DNA of 22,324 nucleotides from a virus, in IMG/VR virus record IMGVR_UViG_3300037137_000278, positions 1-22,324 of that record, one strand, 5' to 3'. Positions within the stretch are counted from its first letter, which is position 1; each line of letters starts with the position of its first letter. A model generated the notes under the pieces. It was not told the DNA's origin. It saw only the letters and a list, made by a program, of their open reading frames with translations, and searched no databases. Shown piece after piece: positions 1 through 5,797 of the stretch. The position numbers and the translations under genes are program-made.

Positions 1-467
1 ATGGTTTCTTTACCTATAACTTCTGTTGTATGGGCAATGTCTAAAAGTTCCGGGATATCTTCTTGGGTTAATTTGTAATTAGAACTCTGTAAACAGTGAG
101 AAATTTGAGAAATAGAACTGATCTCATCCCCAGGGAGGGAGAGAACTTGTATCAAAACATCATGGGAAAGAGATTGAAGATTCGGATTGTTGGCTAATAA
201 GCACCCGATGGTATTAATGGTAAAATGTCGATGTTTTTCCAGAAATTGTTTATATAATTCAGGACTTCGAGAAATAACATCTGCCATGGATTCTGTGAAT
301 CCTAAGTTCCGATTATTTGACGATGCATATATTTGACGATATATATCTTTTTGTTCTTCAGACAAATCTTCAGGAGTGGGAATTTCTTCCGTTGCTAAAC
401 TTTGGTCTGACTCATATTTCTCATATGCACTTCTACGGGTCAGTCCGGAAAAACTTTTTAATTTCAT
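1..467 (-). CDS. hypothetical protein, 3' end beyond window
   Basis: This reading frame starts at an ATG at 467 and stays open to base 1, giving about 155 codons with no stop, so the gene continues outside the window. Its ATG overlaps the TGA of the upstream gene as ATGA (464-467), which points to translational coupling. The protein begins MKLKSFSGLTRRSAYEKY, has an acidic stretch (EEIPTPEDLSEEQKDIY) and then looks mostly helical (for example DVISRSPELYKQFLEKHR). I see no signal peptide, membrane segment or catalytic motif, and I do not recognise the family. Its position downstream of the capsid genes suggests a phage structural or assembly role, but that is inference. The frame is well supported by length, overlap and lack of a competing frame. 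Confidence 0.75.
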   Translation of the reverse strand, partial: MKLKSFSGLTRRSAYEKYESDQSLATEEIPTPEDLSEEQKDIYRQIYASSNNRNLGFTESMADVISRSPELYKQFLEKHRHFTINTIGCLLANNPNLQSLSHDVLIQVLSLPGDEISSISQISHCLQSSNYKLTQEDIPELLDIAHTTEVIGKET

Positions 468-775
468 TTAATTTCTTCTTTGTAGTTCGGAGACAAAATC
501 TTTACCCCGGTAAAATTGAAGAAGGCACCGACCGTCTTGAATATAACTTCTTTAGAAGACTCAGACAGATTTTTCCAAGCTTCTTCTGTGAGATCTGAAC
601 AAACATCAACCTCAATCTTAGGAACAAATTTATCTGCAGAAATCTCAAAAGAAAACTTGGAGATCATCCCTAAGAGTCCTGACTCATTTTCAATTTTAAT
701 GGTAGGAACCATAGATTCCTTCCGTTTTTTAAGAATTATAAATATATCACCATCTTCAATTAAAATCGATCTCAT
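464..775 (-). CDS. hypothetical protein, 103 aa
   Basis: Small protein in the run of genes after the major capsid gene. It starts 6 bases after the stop of the 84-aa gene and its stop overlaps the start of the next gene (ATGA). The N-terminal part looks beta-rich (ILIEDGDIFIILKKRK, then PTIKIENESG and FSFEISADKFVPKIEVDV). The C-terminal part is helical (LTEEAWKNLSESSKEVIFKT). There are no cysteine clusters, membrane segments or known catalytic motifs. I do not recognise the family. Upstream of its ATG there is no clear Shine-Dalgarno sequence, so it probably relies on coupling to the preceding gene. The plus-strand frames over the same bases look like shadows, since all neighbours run on the minus strand. 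Confidence 0.65.
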   Translation of the reverse strand: MRSILIEDGDIFIILKKRKESMVPTIKIENESGLLGMISKFSFEISADKFVPKIEVDVCSDLTEEAWKNLSESSKEVIFKTVGAFFNFTGVKILSPNYKEEIK

Positions 776-781
776 ACTACA

Positions 782-1036
782 CTATACACTGAGAACTTCA
801 AAAGTTTTGGCCTCTTCTTCAGAAATAAATATGGCTTTTTTCCCTCTAATATAAATAACTACTTCTTTAGAGTCGTCATTGACATGGAGTTGACATCTCA
901 TGATTAACTGTTGTTCCATGATAAAGAAAAAAGCTGCCTTTAATGTGCATCTATTTATGATAAAATTTCTCTTTTCTCCATTAGATCCTGGTTCGGTCGG
1001 ACCAGGATCTATATTTATAATATAATCACATTCCAT
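782..1036 (-). CDS. hypothetical protein, 84 aa, start uncertain
   Basis: First reading frame after the capsid terminator. The ATG at 1036 lies only 14 bases beyond the 13-bp terminator stem, is directly preceded by an in-frame TAA, and has no visible Shine-Dalgarno sequence. A second strong hairpin (982-1011) lies inside its first codons. The real start may therefore be later, for example the ATG of MEQQLIMRCQLHV. The C-terminal half (QLHVNDDSKEVVIYIRGKKA, then a short acidic helix) looks like a small alpha/beta domain. Family not recognised. Expression probably depends on read-through of the terminator, because there is no room for a promoter between the hairpin and the start. Confidence 0.5.
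   Translation of the reverse strand: MECDYIINIDPGPTEPGSNGEKRNFIINRCTLKAAFFFIMEQQLIMRCQLHVNDDSKEVVIYIRGKKAIFISEEEAKTFEVLSV
982..1011 (-). promoter_or_regulatory. perfect RNA hairpin just after the 84-aa start codon
   Basis: Bases 982-992 (TAGATCCTGGT on the plus strand) are the exact reverse complement of 1001-1011, an 11-bp stem around an 8-base loop that can add a C-G and a wobble pair. It lies about 25 bases downstream of the ATG at 1036 and is the third hairpin in a row after the capsid gene. It has no U-tract on the minus strand, so it is not an ordinary terminator. It might control translation of the following small gene or protect the 3' end of capsid mRNA. Confidence 0.5.
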
Positions 1037-1050
1037 TTAATATAAAATAC

Positions 1051-1090
1051 AACTAAGCCCCGGTGAACTAAAGTCCGCCGGGGCTTAGTT
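1051..1090 (-). terminator. major terminator hairpin downstream of the capsid gene
   Basis: Bases 1051-1063 (aactaagccccgg) and 1078-1090 form a perfect 13-bp GC-rich stem with a 14-base loop. On the minus strand it is followed by GTATTTTATATT, a short imperfect U-run. Its place just past the capsid stop fits a rho-independent terminator of the capsid transcript. The loop contains a second AACTAAA copy able to pair with the same TTAGTT arm, so an alternative fold is possible. Confidence 0.8.
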
Positions 1091-1094
1091 GAGA

Positions 1095-1110
1095 GAGCCC
1101 TTTCGGGCTC
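1095..1110 (-). terminator. first hairpin of the tandem capsid terminator
   Basis: GAGCCCGAAAGGGCTC on the minus strand is a 6-bp stem closed by a GAAA (GNRA) tetraloop, 4 bases after the capsid TGA (1115-1117). It has no U-tract of its own. Together with the 13-bp hairpin 4 bases further on it forms a tandem structure, which would help termination or shield the capsid mRNA 3' end from exonucleases. Confidence 0.65.
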
Positions 1111-1114
1111 ATCT

Positions 1115-1999
1115 TCAGCGGGTGATGATCAGACGAACGAGACCGCGGGGATTGAATGCTCCAATCCCAAGGTTCTCAAACATCGAGAATCCGATTGTCC
1201 GGTCTTCGGGATTGTCCGCCGAGAGAACCGTAAGCTCCGTACGGACCGGGATCCGACCGAAGTTCTCGGGCTCGCAGCAACAATACACGACACCTGCGGG
1301 AACGAGACGCGACACGATGAACTGGGCGTTCCACCCAGTTGCCATCATACCGGTCTTCCAGAGGGACGCCTGGGACTCAATGTCCAGGACGTCGCGACCG
1401 AACTTACGGATATCAGCATAATCCGTAGCGTTCAGGTAAACGCGGGCCACCCGGAGATCGTGACGCTCGATCTCGGCGTACGCGTCCGCGAGGACGGCCG
1501 GCGAGAGCGGAGCCACAACCGGGATATCCGGGTTCGTCCCGCCCGGAAGCGAGTCGAATCCGTTAACCGCGATCGCATCGAGAATCGAGAAAACTCGATC
1601 GTCTTCTGCGGCCTGGATCTGAGCCTTACCAAGATCCTGCATACGCTTGAGAAGGTCGTAGCGACGCTCCTTAACCTGCGTAAGTGGGGCCTTGGGGAGG
1701 GCCGCGATCTCGAAAAGCGGGAAAATCACACGGCGTGGCTTAGCCACGGCGGTGATCGACTCGCCTTCCTCACCGATCACGTAAGCGACCACATCGGGGT
1801 CCTTATCGTAAATCGGGAGAGCGCCATCCGGAAGCTGTTCAACCAAAAAGGTCTTACGGCCAACGGACGAGTAGTCCCTCCGCTCACGGAGCGGCTGGAC
1901 CATGGAAGCCGCAAGACGCTTACGTCCTGACGGGCTACCAATGAATTTGTCAACGACTGACTCCTTAACGGAGTTATCAACTGCTTGAACGCCGAACAT
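1115..1999 (-). CDS. major capsid protein
   Basis: A 294-aa protein judged to be the shell-forming major capsid subunit. Seen: an N-terminal segment QPLRERRDYSSVGRKTF, then LPDGALPIYDKD (residues 57-68) and a glycine/glutamate-rich turn GEEGESI. A helical middle follows (YDLLKRMQDLGKAQIQAAEDD), and the C-terminus reads FENLGIGAFNPRGLVRLII. This arrangement of loop, spine helix and closing strand is as expected for an HK97-fold capsid, and the gene is the last of the protease-scaffold-decoration-capsid set. Its GC content is far above its neighbours, suggesting codon selection for high expression. An AAGGAG Shine-Dalgarno (2012-2017) lies 12 bases before the ATG, and a tandem terminator follows the stop. 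Odd: a run of three cysteines at residues 240-242. No long N-terminal delta domain is seen, in keeping with a separate scaffold. Confidence 0.85.
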   Translation of the reverse strand: MFGVQAVDNSVKESVVDKFIGSPSGRKRLAASMVQPLRERRDYSSVGRKTFLVEQLPDGALPIYDKDPDVVAYVIGEEGESITAVAKPRRVIFPLFEIAALPKAPLTQVKERRYDLLKRMQDLGKAQIQAAEDDRVFSILDAIAVNGFDSLPGGTNPDIPVVAPLSPAVLADAYAEIERHDLRVARVYLNATDYADIRKFGRDVLDIESQASLWKTGMMATGWNAQFIVSRLVPAGVVYCCCEPENFGRIPVRTELTVLSADNPEDRTIGFSMFENLGIGAFNPRGLVRLIITR

Positions 2000-2016
2000 T
2001 TGGTATGCTTTCTCCT

Positions 2017-2035
2017 TCTATCTATTAGAGATAGA
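2017..2035 (-). promoter_or_regulatory. stem-loop between decoration and capsid genes, abutting the capsid RBS
   Basis: TCTATCT at 2017-2023 pairs perfectly with AGATAGA at 2029-2035 around a 5-base loop that contains the TAA stop of the decoration gene. The stem's inner base is shared with the capsid Shine-Dalgarno (AAGGAG, 2012-2017). A ribosome ending translation of the upstream gene would open this hairpin, so it may couple capsid translation to decoration translation. The stem is short and AT-rich, so its effect is uncertain. Confidence 0.4.
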
Positions 2036-2693
2036 GAGCTATGAAAATTTCGGTGCTGTTAGCATCCGGGGGCGAAATGACAACACCAACACGAGTTACG
2101 TCCGGCTCAATGGCCGCGCCAGCCGCGCCAGAACCAGTTGCCGCAACGGTAATCCATTGCGTCTCGTATGAGTCCTGCCAGCGATTGGTGGCAAATCCAT
2201 TTACGCTAGCGTAAAGGATATCACCGACGTTATAAACTAACGCCGTACCAACAACGCCGCCACCGACAGTCGTCTGGACCTGGGTCTCATAGACCTTCAA
2301 TCCAATCGAGCCACCGCGAAGGAATGGACCCTTACCGGATGCCACGCCTGGTGTATTCTCATAGGCATTACCCAGAGAATCGTTGATGAACAGACCGAGA
2401 GGGCGAGTACGTGCAAAGAATGCACCACCACCCGTAACGGCCGCACCACCAACGGTGTTCGAGCCAATGTCTGGGCGAACAAACGCAATCGACCCACCGA
2501 GAACGCCCCGCTTTACGTTAGCAGGAAGCGTCGTCGAACGAGCTGAAGGCGTGATCACCACAGACGGGTTTGCCTGAGTAAACGCATCCGTCGCAAGAAC
2601 TTCAATTGAGTCCTTTATGAGCGAATACAGAATACGCAGGGCACTTGTTGAGAGGCGAAAATCGCCCGATGCCTGTCCACCAATCGTTCCCAT
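2025..2693 (-). CDS. probable capsid decoration / head structural protein
   Basis: A 222-aa protein directly upstream of the capsid gene, in the position usually taken by a capsid-stabilising decoration protein. It is rich in Gly, Ala, Thr and Val with few Lys or Glu. An N-terminal helix (LSTSALRILYSLIKDSIEVL) is followed by a long beta-rich region. The segment GTALVYNVGDILYASVNGF (around residues 147-165) resembles the 'value set by time-varying or programme-controlled condition' strand pattern common in lambda gpD-like and head-fibre-like virion proteins; this is pattern similarity only. A good AAGGAG Shine-Dalgarno (2705-2710) sits 11 bases before the ATG. GC content is raised like the capsid gene's, fitting high expression. 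No transmembrane or enzyme motifs. A tail or fibre component is a less likely alternative. Confidence 0.6.
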   Translation of the reverse strand: MGTIGGQASGDFRLSTSALRILYSLIKDSIEVLATDAFTQANPSVVITPSARSTTLPANVKRGVLGGSIAFVRPDIGSNTVGGAAVTGGGAFFARTRPLGLFINDSLGNAYENTPGVASGKGPFLRGGSIGLKVYETQVQTTVGGGVVGTALVYNVGDILYASVNGFATNRWQDSYETQWITVAATGSGAAGAAIEPDVTRVGVVISPPDANSTEIFIALYL

Positions 2694-2911
2694 TTTAACC
2701 CAGTCTCCTTCGGTCCAAGCTAGAACATACTTTCAATTCTTCCAAAACAACGAATTCAGTCCAACCTAGTTGCGAATTCTATTATTTCTTCTGAACCTTC
2801 CAGTTATCCCGCTAAGACCTCCGTCGCTGTTAGAATTATCTACGTTTGAGTATTCAATCTCGCCAGTCTGTCCTTCACTTCCTTTCGGATCATGAAGGAC
2901 AGACCAGAATT
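2694..2911. other. 218-bp intergenic region, longest clear gap in the window
   Basis: This gap lies between the scaffold stop and the decoration start. It holds a strong hairpin at its upstream end (2866-2904) and the decoration Shine-Dalgarno at its downstream end. I see no convincing reading frame. On the minus strand there are AT-rich stretches (AGATAATTC, AGAAATAATAGAATTC) that might be promoter -10 elements, but none has a well-spaced -35 partner, so no promoter is called. The site CGAATTC occurs twice, 19 bases apart. Confidence 0.6.
2866..2904 (-). terminator. strong hairpin after the scaffold gene (terminator, attenuator or processing site)
   Basis: GTCTGTCCTTCA at 2866-2877 is the exact reverse complement of 2893-2904, a 12-bp stem. 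The 15-base loop holds a nested TCC-GAAA-GGA mini-hairpin on the minus strand. It starts 7 bases after the scaffold TGA. No U-tract follows, so it could instead be an RNase III-type processing site, a 3' protecting structure, or a partial attenuator separating the scaffold message from the decoration/capsid message. Confidence 0.6.
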
Positions 2912-4132
2912 TCACGCGCCTGGGCGCTCCCAGAGATTCTCGAGCGCCGTATCAATGCTCGAGGCCTTGGGCTTAGTGACTTGACCAAGCTTTTTTGCGC
3001 CCTTAGCAGAGGCAGTACGACTGATCGAGTATCCACCTTGCTCACGAGCCCGTTGCTCCTGAGAAGCGGCAACGATTTCACGTTGAGCCTGGACCTCAGG
3101 ATCGTCATTGAACAAAACGTCAAGTGACGATATATGAGGGAGACCTTCTGAGCCGTCATCATCTCCGTCAAAGGAGATGGAGAAATCGCTGGCCATCGCT
3201 GGCATGGCCGGTGGAGAAACTTCAGCTCCCGGAGCTTCTTGACCCATTCCCGGAGCTTCTTGACCCATTCCCGGGTTGAGCATTTGGTCCAGCATGGACA
3301 TCTCTTCAGACGTCAAACCAGTAGCGCATTCTTCATTTTGCGCTTGCTGTTCTTGCTGTTCCTCTTGCTCTTCATCCTGGCCCTGTTGCTCCTGCTGGCC
3401 CTGTTGCTCCTGCTGCTGCTCTTCATCCTGGCCCTGCTGCTCCTGCTGGCCCTGTTGCTCCTGTTGCTCCTCTTGTTCATCCTGCTCAGCAAAACGAACC
3501 GAGGCAACAACCCGAACCATGGACTTCAGAGTCGGGTCATCAATATTCATGAACAACGTGGCAAGCTTCTCAACGAGATTCTCCGGAGCTTCGTCTCCGA
3601 GCATCTTAGCTGAAAGCTTAGTGCAAGCCAATGCACGATTGTAACGATTCGCGGGGGCAAGCGCTGCAGGAGAAGTCTCCTGAATCCGCTTGATCGTCGC
3701 CGTTACAACGTTAGGAGGAAGGCACATGAAATCAAGAGCCTGATCTTCAATCAGCTTAGGATTGGCAGTCTTAAGAAGACCACGCGCCAATTTCTCACAA
3801 GCCTGAGCCTTACGCTCGGAAGCACTACGATGGTTATCGTACTTGCCTTTGCCGTTCCACTTATCGGCATCTTTGTGATCCCACGTATCATCGCGGAATT
3901 CAGCAAAGTTAAGCTCATTACGCTTAACATGGCCGCCTTCGTATTCTTTTTCAATATGAGAATACGGAGCAAGAGATTCTGCCCATGAGTCCGGACTTCC
4001 GTTCTCGTATTCAACAGGAGACGGCTGTGGATGCTCCTGGTTCATATTGTAGATATCCGCACGACGCCCTTTCCCTTTCGGGGCAGTGGGTAGTGCATTT
4101 GCTGATCGGATCCAAGTTGAACGCTGGCGCAT
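2912..4132 (-). CDS. probable scaffold / prohead core protein
   Basis: A 406-aa protein between the prohead protease and the decoration/capsid genes, the usual place for a scaffold. Residues 1-100 are polar. Residues 101-209 are helical, with Lys- and Ala-rich stretches ending VRVVASVRFAE (206-216). An almost pure Gln/Glu/Gly/Asp tract follows (217-268), then a Met/Pro-rich section with a duplicated GMGQEAP (288-301), an acidic patch (DGDDDGSEG), and a basic C-terminus (SAKGAKKLGQ). An acidic elongated middle with a basic C-terminus is common in scaffolds. A clear AGGAGG Shine-Dalgarno (4143-4148) stands 10 bases before the ATG. Hairpins flank the gene on both sides. The motif ASVRFAE before the acidic tract also occurs in the protease gene product and may mark a maturation cleavage site. 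Function is inferred from position and composition. Confidence 0.6.
   Translation of the reverse strand: MRQRSTWIRSANALPTAPKGKGRRADIYNMNQEHPQPSPVEYENGSPDSWAESLAPYSHIEKEYEGGHVKRNELNFAEFRDDTWDHKDADKWNGKGKYDNHRSASERKAQACEKLARGLLKTANPKLIEDQALDFMCLPPNVVTATIKRIQETSPAALAPANRYNRALACTKLSAKMLGDEAPENLVEKLATLFMNIDDPTLKSMVRVVASVRFAEQDEQEEQQEQQGQQEQQGQDEEQQQEQQGQQEQQGQDEEQEEQQEQQAQNEECATGLTSEEMSMLDQMLNPGMGQEAPGMGQEAPGAEVSPPAMPAMASDFSISFDGDDDGSEGLPHISSLDVLFNDDPEVQAQREIVAASQEQRAREQGGYSISRTASAKGAKKLGQVTKPKASSIDTALENLWERPGA
3231..3272. repeat. two perfect 21-bp tandem repeats inside the scaffold gene
   Basis: The 21-bp unit at 3231-3251 is repeated exactly at 3252-3272. On the minus strand it encodes the duplicated heptapeptide GMGQEAP. 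It is in frame and therefore a coding repeat, likely from replication slippage. Confidence 0.85.
3370..3471. repeat. 51-bp tandem duplication encoding the Gln/Glu-rich tract
   Basis: Bases 3370-3420 and 3421-3471 are near-identical 51-bp units with only a few C/T differences, built from CTG/CTC-rich triplets. They encode 17-residue units of the QEQQGQDEEQ type within the scaffold tract. The tract continues in degenerate form on both sides (about 3331-3484). The in-frame unit length suggests expansion by slippage or recombination. Confidence 0.8.
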
Positions 4133-4184
4133 GTTCAGTTCGCCTCCTGAGAGACCGAGTTTATCAATGTCTTAAAACTATTCA

Positions 4185-4221
4185 CGGTTTTGCCTGATAA
4201 TTTCGAAATTGTCAGAAACCG
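4185..4221 (-). terminator. long imperfect hairpin between protease and scaffold genes
   Basis: CGGTTT at 4185-4190 pairs with AAACCG at 4216-4221. Inside, after a 3-base bulge (4191-4193), CTGA pairs with TCAG and AATT with AATT around a TCGA loop, with one A-C mismatch in the RNA. The structure starts 31 bases past the protease stop. The following minus-strand sequence TGAATAGTTTT is a weak U-run, so it may be a leaky terminator or a processing hairpin in the 120-bp gap. Confidence 0.5.
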
Positions 4222-4252
4222 CTGCTTATCAAATTTCATCATGAAAAGTCCA

Positions 4253-5776
4253 TCAATTGGAAATTGCAAAAGACGCAATTTTCCCCTTCCAAATAAGAAA
4301 CTTAGACTCTTTATTAGAGACGTTTCTTCCAATCCTAACTCTGCAAGCTGCCAAATAAGATTTTGGGCTTGGATACTTGATGATCGGCCCGGCAGACATG
4401 ACTGCTTTATATAAAATTGGACTATAAACTTTATTGTTTATTCGGTCTTCAATCCAAGAAAGTGCGACTAAATCACGTGGATTCATTTTGTTTGCACGAA
4501 TGGATTTTACTCCACCTTCATGTACAATTTTATAAGCTCGAGTCGCCCATTTAACCAACTTAACATTTTTCGGGAAAGCCTTCTGAAGCTTTCGATTAAA
4601 ATCTATTGAAGATCTGACTAGATTGTCGTTTTCGTTAGTTAAATCAATAGGAGCTTGTACAAATCCGACATCTTCCGGCTTTGGACCGAGTTTATCAGTT
4701 AAGGATTTAACAATTCCCTCAAGCAAAAGCTCTTGAGTTTTGTTTACAAGTTCATCAATCTTAGATTCAGCCCCGGAGTCTGATGATTCATCACCCTGAT
4801 CTTGAGATTGATCTTGAGAATCCGAATCATCTTGGGCGGAATCATCTTGGGCGGAATCATCTTCTTGCCCTTCTGCAAATCTAACTGAAGCCGCTTTCTT
4901 CAAACCGTCAGGTAATGGTTGAGATGAACGTATTTCATAAACTTGAGAAGCAACATCAAGTTTAGCCGCAATTTGATCCGTGTTGGGATTTAATATATTT
5001 CGACGAACAGCTCCACGGAAGGCAGGGTTACGAACCCAAGAAGCTTCAATAAATTGATTAGAATTTGGCGAACTCACATGTCCGACAAGTTCAGCAATTT
5101 TACTGTCCATCCCATTTTCATCTTTGAAAATGGTTCCTTTTCCTTCATATTGAATACACGGACAAAGTTGAGTGTCGTCAGCAGCTACGTTCCCACATTT
5201 CGTACAAATAGTAAAAAGAGAGACACAACCCATTGAAAGACCAGAAATATCCCCAGATAAAATATCATTAACTAATTTTTGATGTTTCCTATCAGTAGCG
5301 ACTAATATATCTATATAGCAAGTATGACCTAAATCACGGGCAATAGCGTCAACAATAAATCCCTTTGAGAGCTCTGGAACTTGTATATGCTCTAAATAAT
5401 TTTGAGCACCTATGAAGGTTCGATACGTAGAAAGAAGCAAAGAACGATCCCAGGCATCTCCATTATTATTGATTAATTCTTGACATTCTTTATTGATCCG
5501 GAAATTCGGATATCTGACATCAATTTGGATTCCCTGGGCCATTTGACGCCCAGTCTTAGCATTTTTCGGAGTAAAAGTATCAACTGATGCGACTATAGTC
5601 GCATGACTTAAAAGAAACTGCTTCGGGTCAGCCTTACGTAAAACTGTTTTAGCTACTCGAGTTATTTGAGATTCAGGTACGGCCCCCTCGTTATTACGAC
5701 GGAGTTCATCCATCCACTCATCAAACTGAATATTATTATGAGTAACTATAGCTTTAGCGGTCTTTTTCCAGGCCAT
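4253..5776 (-). CDS. prohead (head maturation) protease, fused to an acidic C-terminal domain
   Basis: A 507-aa protein whose first ~265 residues match the layout of phage prohead serine proteases. Seen: NYLEH with His130, ELSKGFIVDA, LVATDRKHQKLVNDI, and GDISGLSMGC with Ser181. Then comes FIEASWVRNPAF (242-253), which resembles the E-V-S-x-V-x-x-P-A element of HK97/T4-type proteases. His130 and Ser181 are the likely catalytic pair, 51 residues apart. Directly after the serine is a small zinc-binding insertion (Cys191, 194, 205, 207). Residues 303-338 are a low-complexity Asp/Ser/Gln tract introduced by AASVRFAE (295-302). A 170-residue helical C-terminal part of unknown function follows and could be a covalently attached scaffold-like portion. 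The family cleaves scaffold and capsid propeptides within the procapsid. The ATG lies in a hairpin loop. Confidence 0.8.
   Translation of the reverse strand: MAWKKTAKAIVTHNNIQFDEWMDELRRNNEGAVPESQITRVAKTVLRKADPKQFLLSHATIVASVDTFTPKNAKTGRQMAQGIQIDVRYPNFRINKECQELINNNGDAWDRSLLLSTYRTFIGAQNYLEHIQVPELSKGFIVDAIARDLGHTCYIDILVATDRKHQKLVNDILSGDISGLSMGCVSLFTICTKCGNVAADDTQLCPCIQYEGKGTIFKDENGMDSKIAELVGHVSSPNSNQFIEASWVRNPAFRGAVRRNILNPNTDQIAAKLDVASQVYEIRSSQPLPDGLKKAASVRFAEGQEDDSAQDDSAQDDSDSQDQSQDQGDESSDSGAESKIDELVNKTQELLLEGIVKSLTDKLGPKPEDVGFVQAPIDLTNENDNLVRSSIDFNRKLQKAFPKNVKLVKWATRAYKIVHEGGVKSIRANKMNPRDLVALSWIEDRINNKVYSPILYKAVMSAGPIIKYPSPKSYLAACRVRIGRNVSNKESKFLIWKGKIASFAISN
4831..4860. repeat. two perfect 15-bp tandem repeats in the protease gene
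   Basis: The unit cttgggcggaatcat occurs at 4831-4845 and 4846-4860 without mismatch. On the minus strand it encodes the DDSAQDDSAQ stretch of the acidic linker after the protease domain. A partial further copy flanks it. In-frame, likely slippage-derived. Confidence 0.85.
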
Positions 5777-5789
5777 GTTCCTGGAAAAA
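5763..5789 (-). promoter_or_regulatory. hairpin presenting the protease start codon in its loop
   Basis: TTTTTCCAGG at 5763-5772 is the exact reverse complement of 5780-5789, a perfect 10-bp stem with the 7-base loop AACATGG on the RNA. The loop contains the ATG of the prohead protease. The only Shine-Dalgarno-like bases (AGGA, 3 bases before the ATG) are half buried in the stem. This would lower initiation unless melted, a plausible way to keep protease levels low. Confidence 0.6.
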
Positions 5790-5797
5790 CCATACTA

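Noticed and set aside
2694-2865. Sigma-70-like promoter for decoration and capsid genes
   Set aside because: AT-rich -10-like words exist but no partner -35 box at 16-18 bases; the evidence is too weak to call.
3331-3484. Possible CRISPR or direct-repeat array
   Set aside because: The repeats are contiguous, in frame, and without spacers; they are coding low-complexity sequence.
3239-3644. Plus-strand frames reading as Leu-rich or Cys/Ser-rich proteins
   Set aside because: They are the antisense of the Gln/Glu-rich scaffold tract (CAG/GAG codons read backwards as CTG/CTC). All supported genes are on the minus strand and the hydrophobicity is a by-product.
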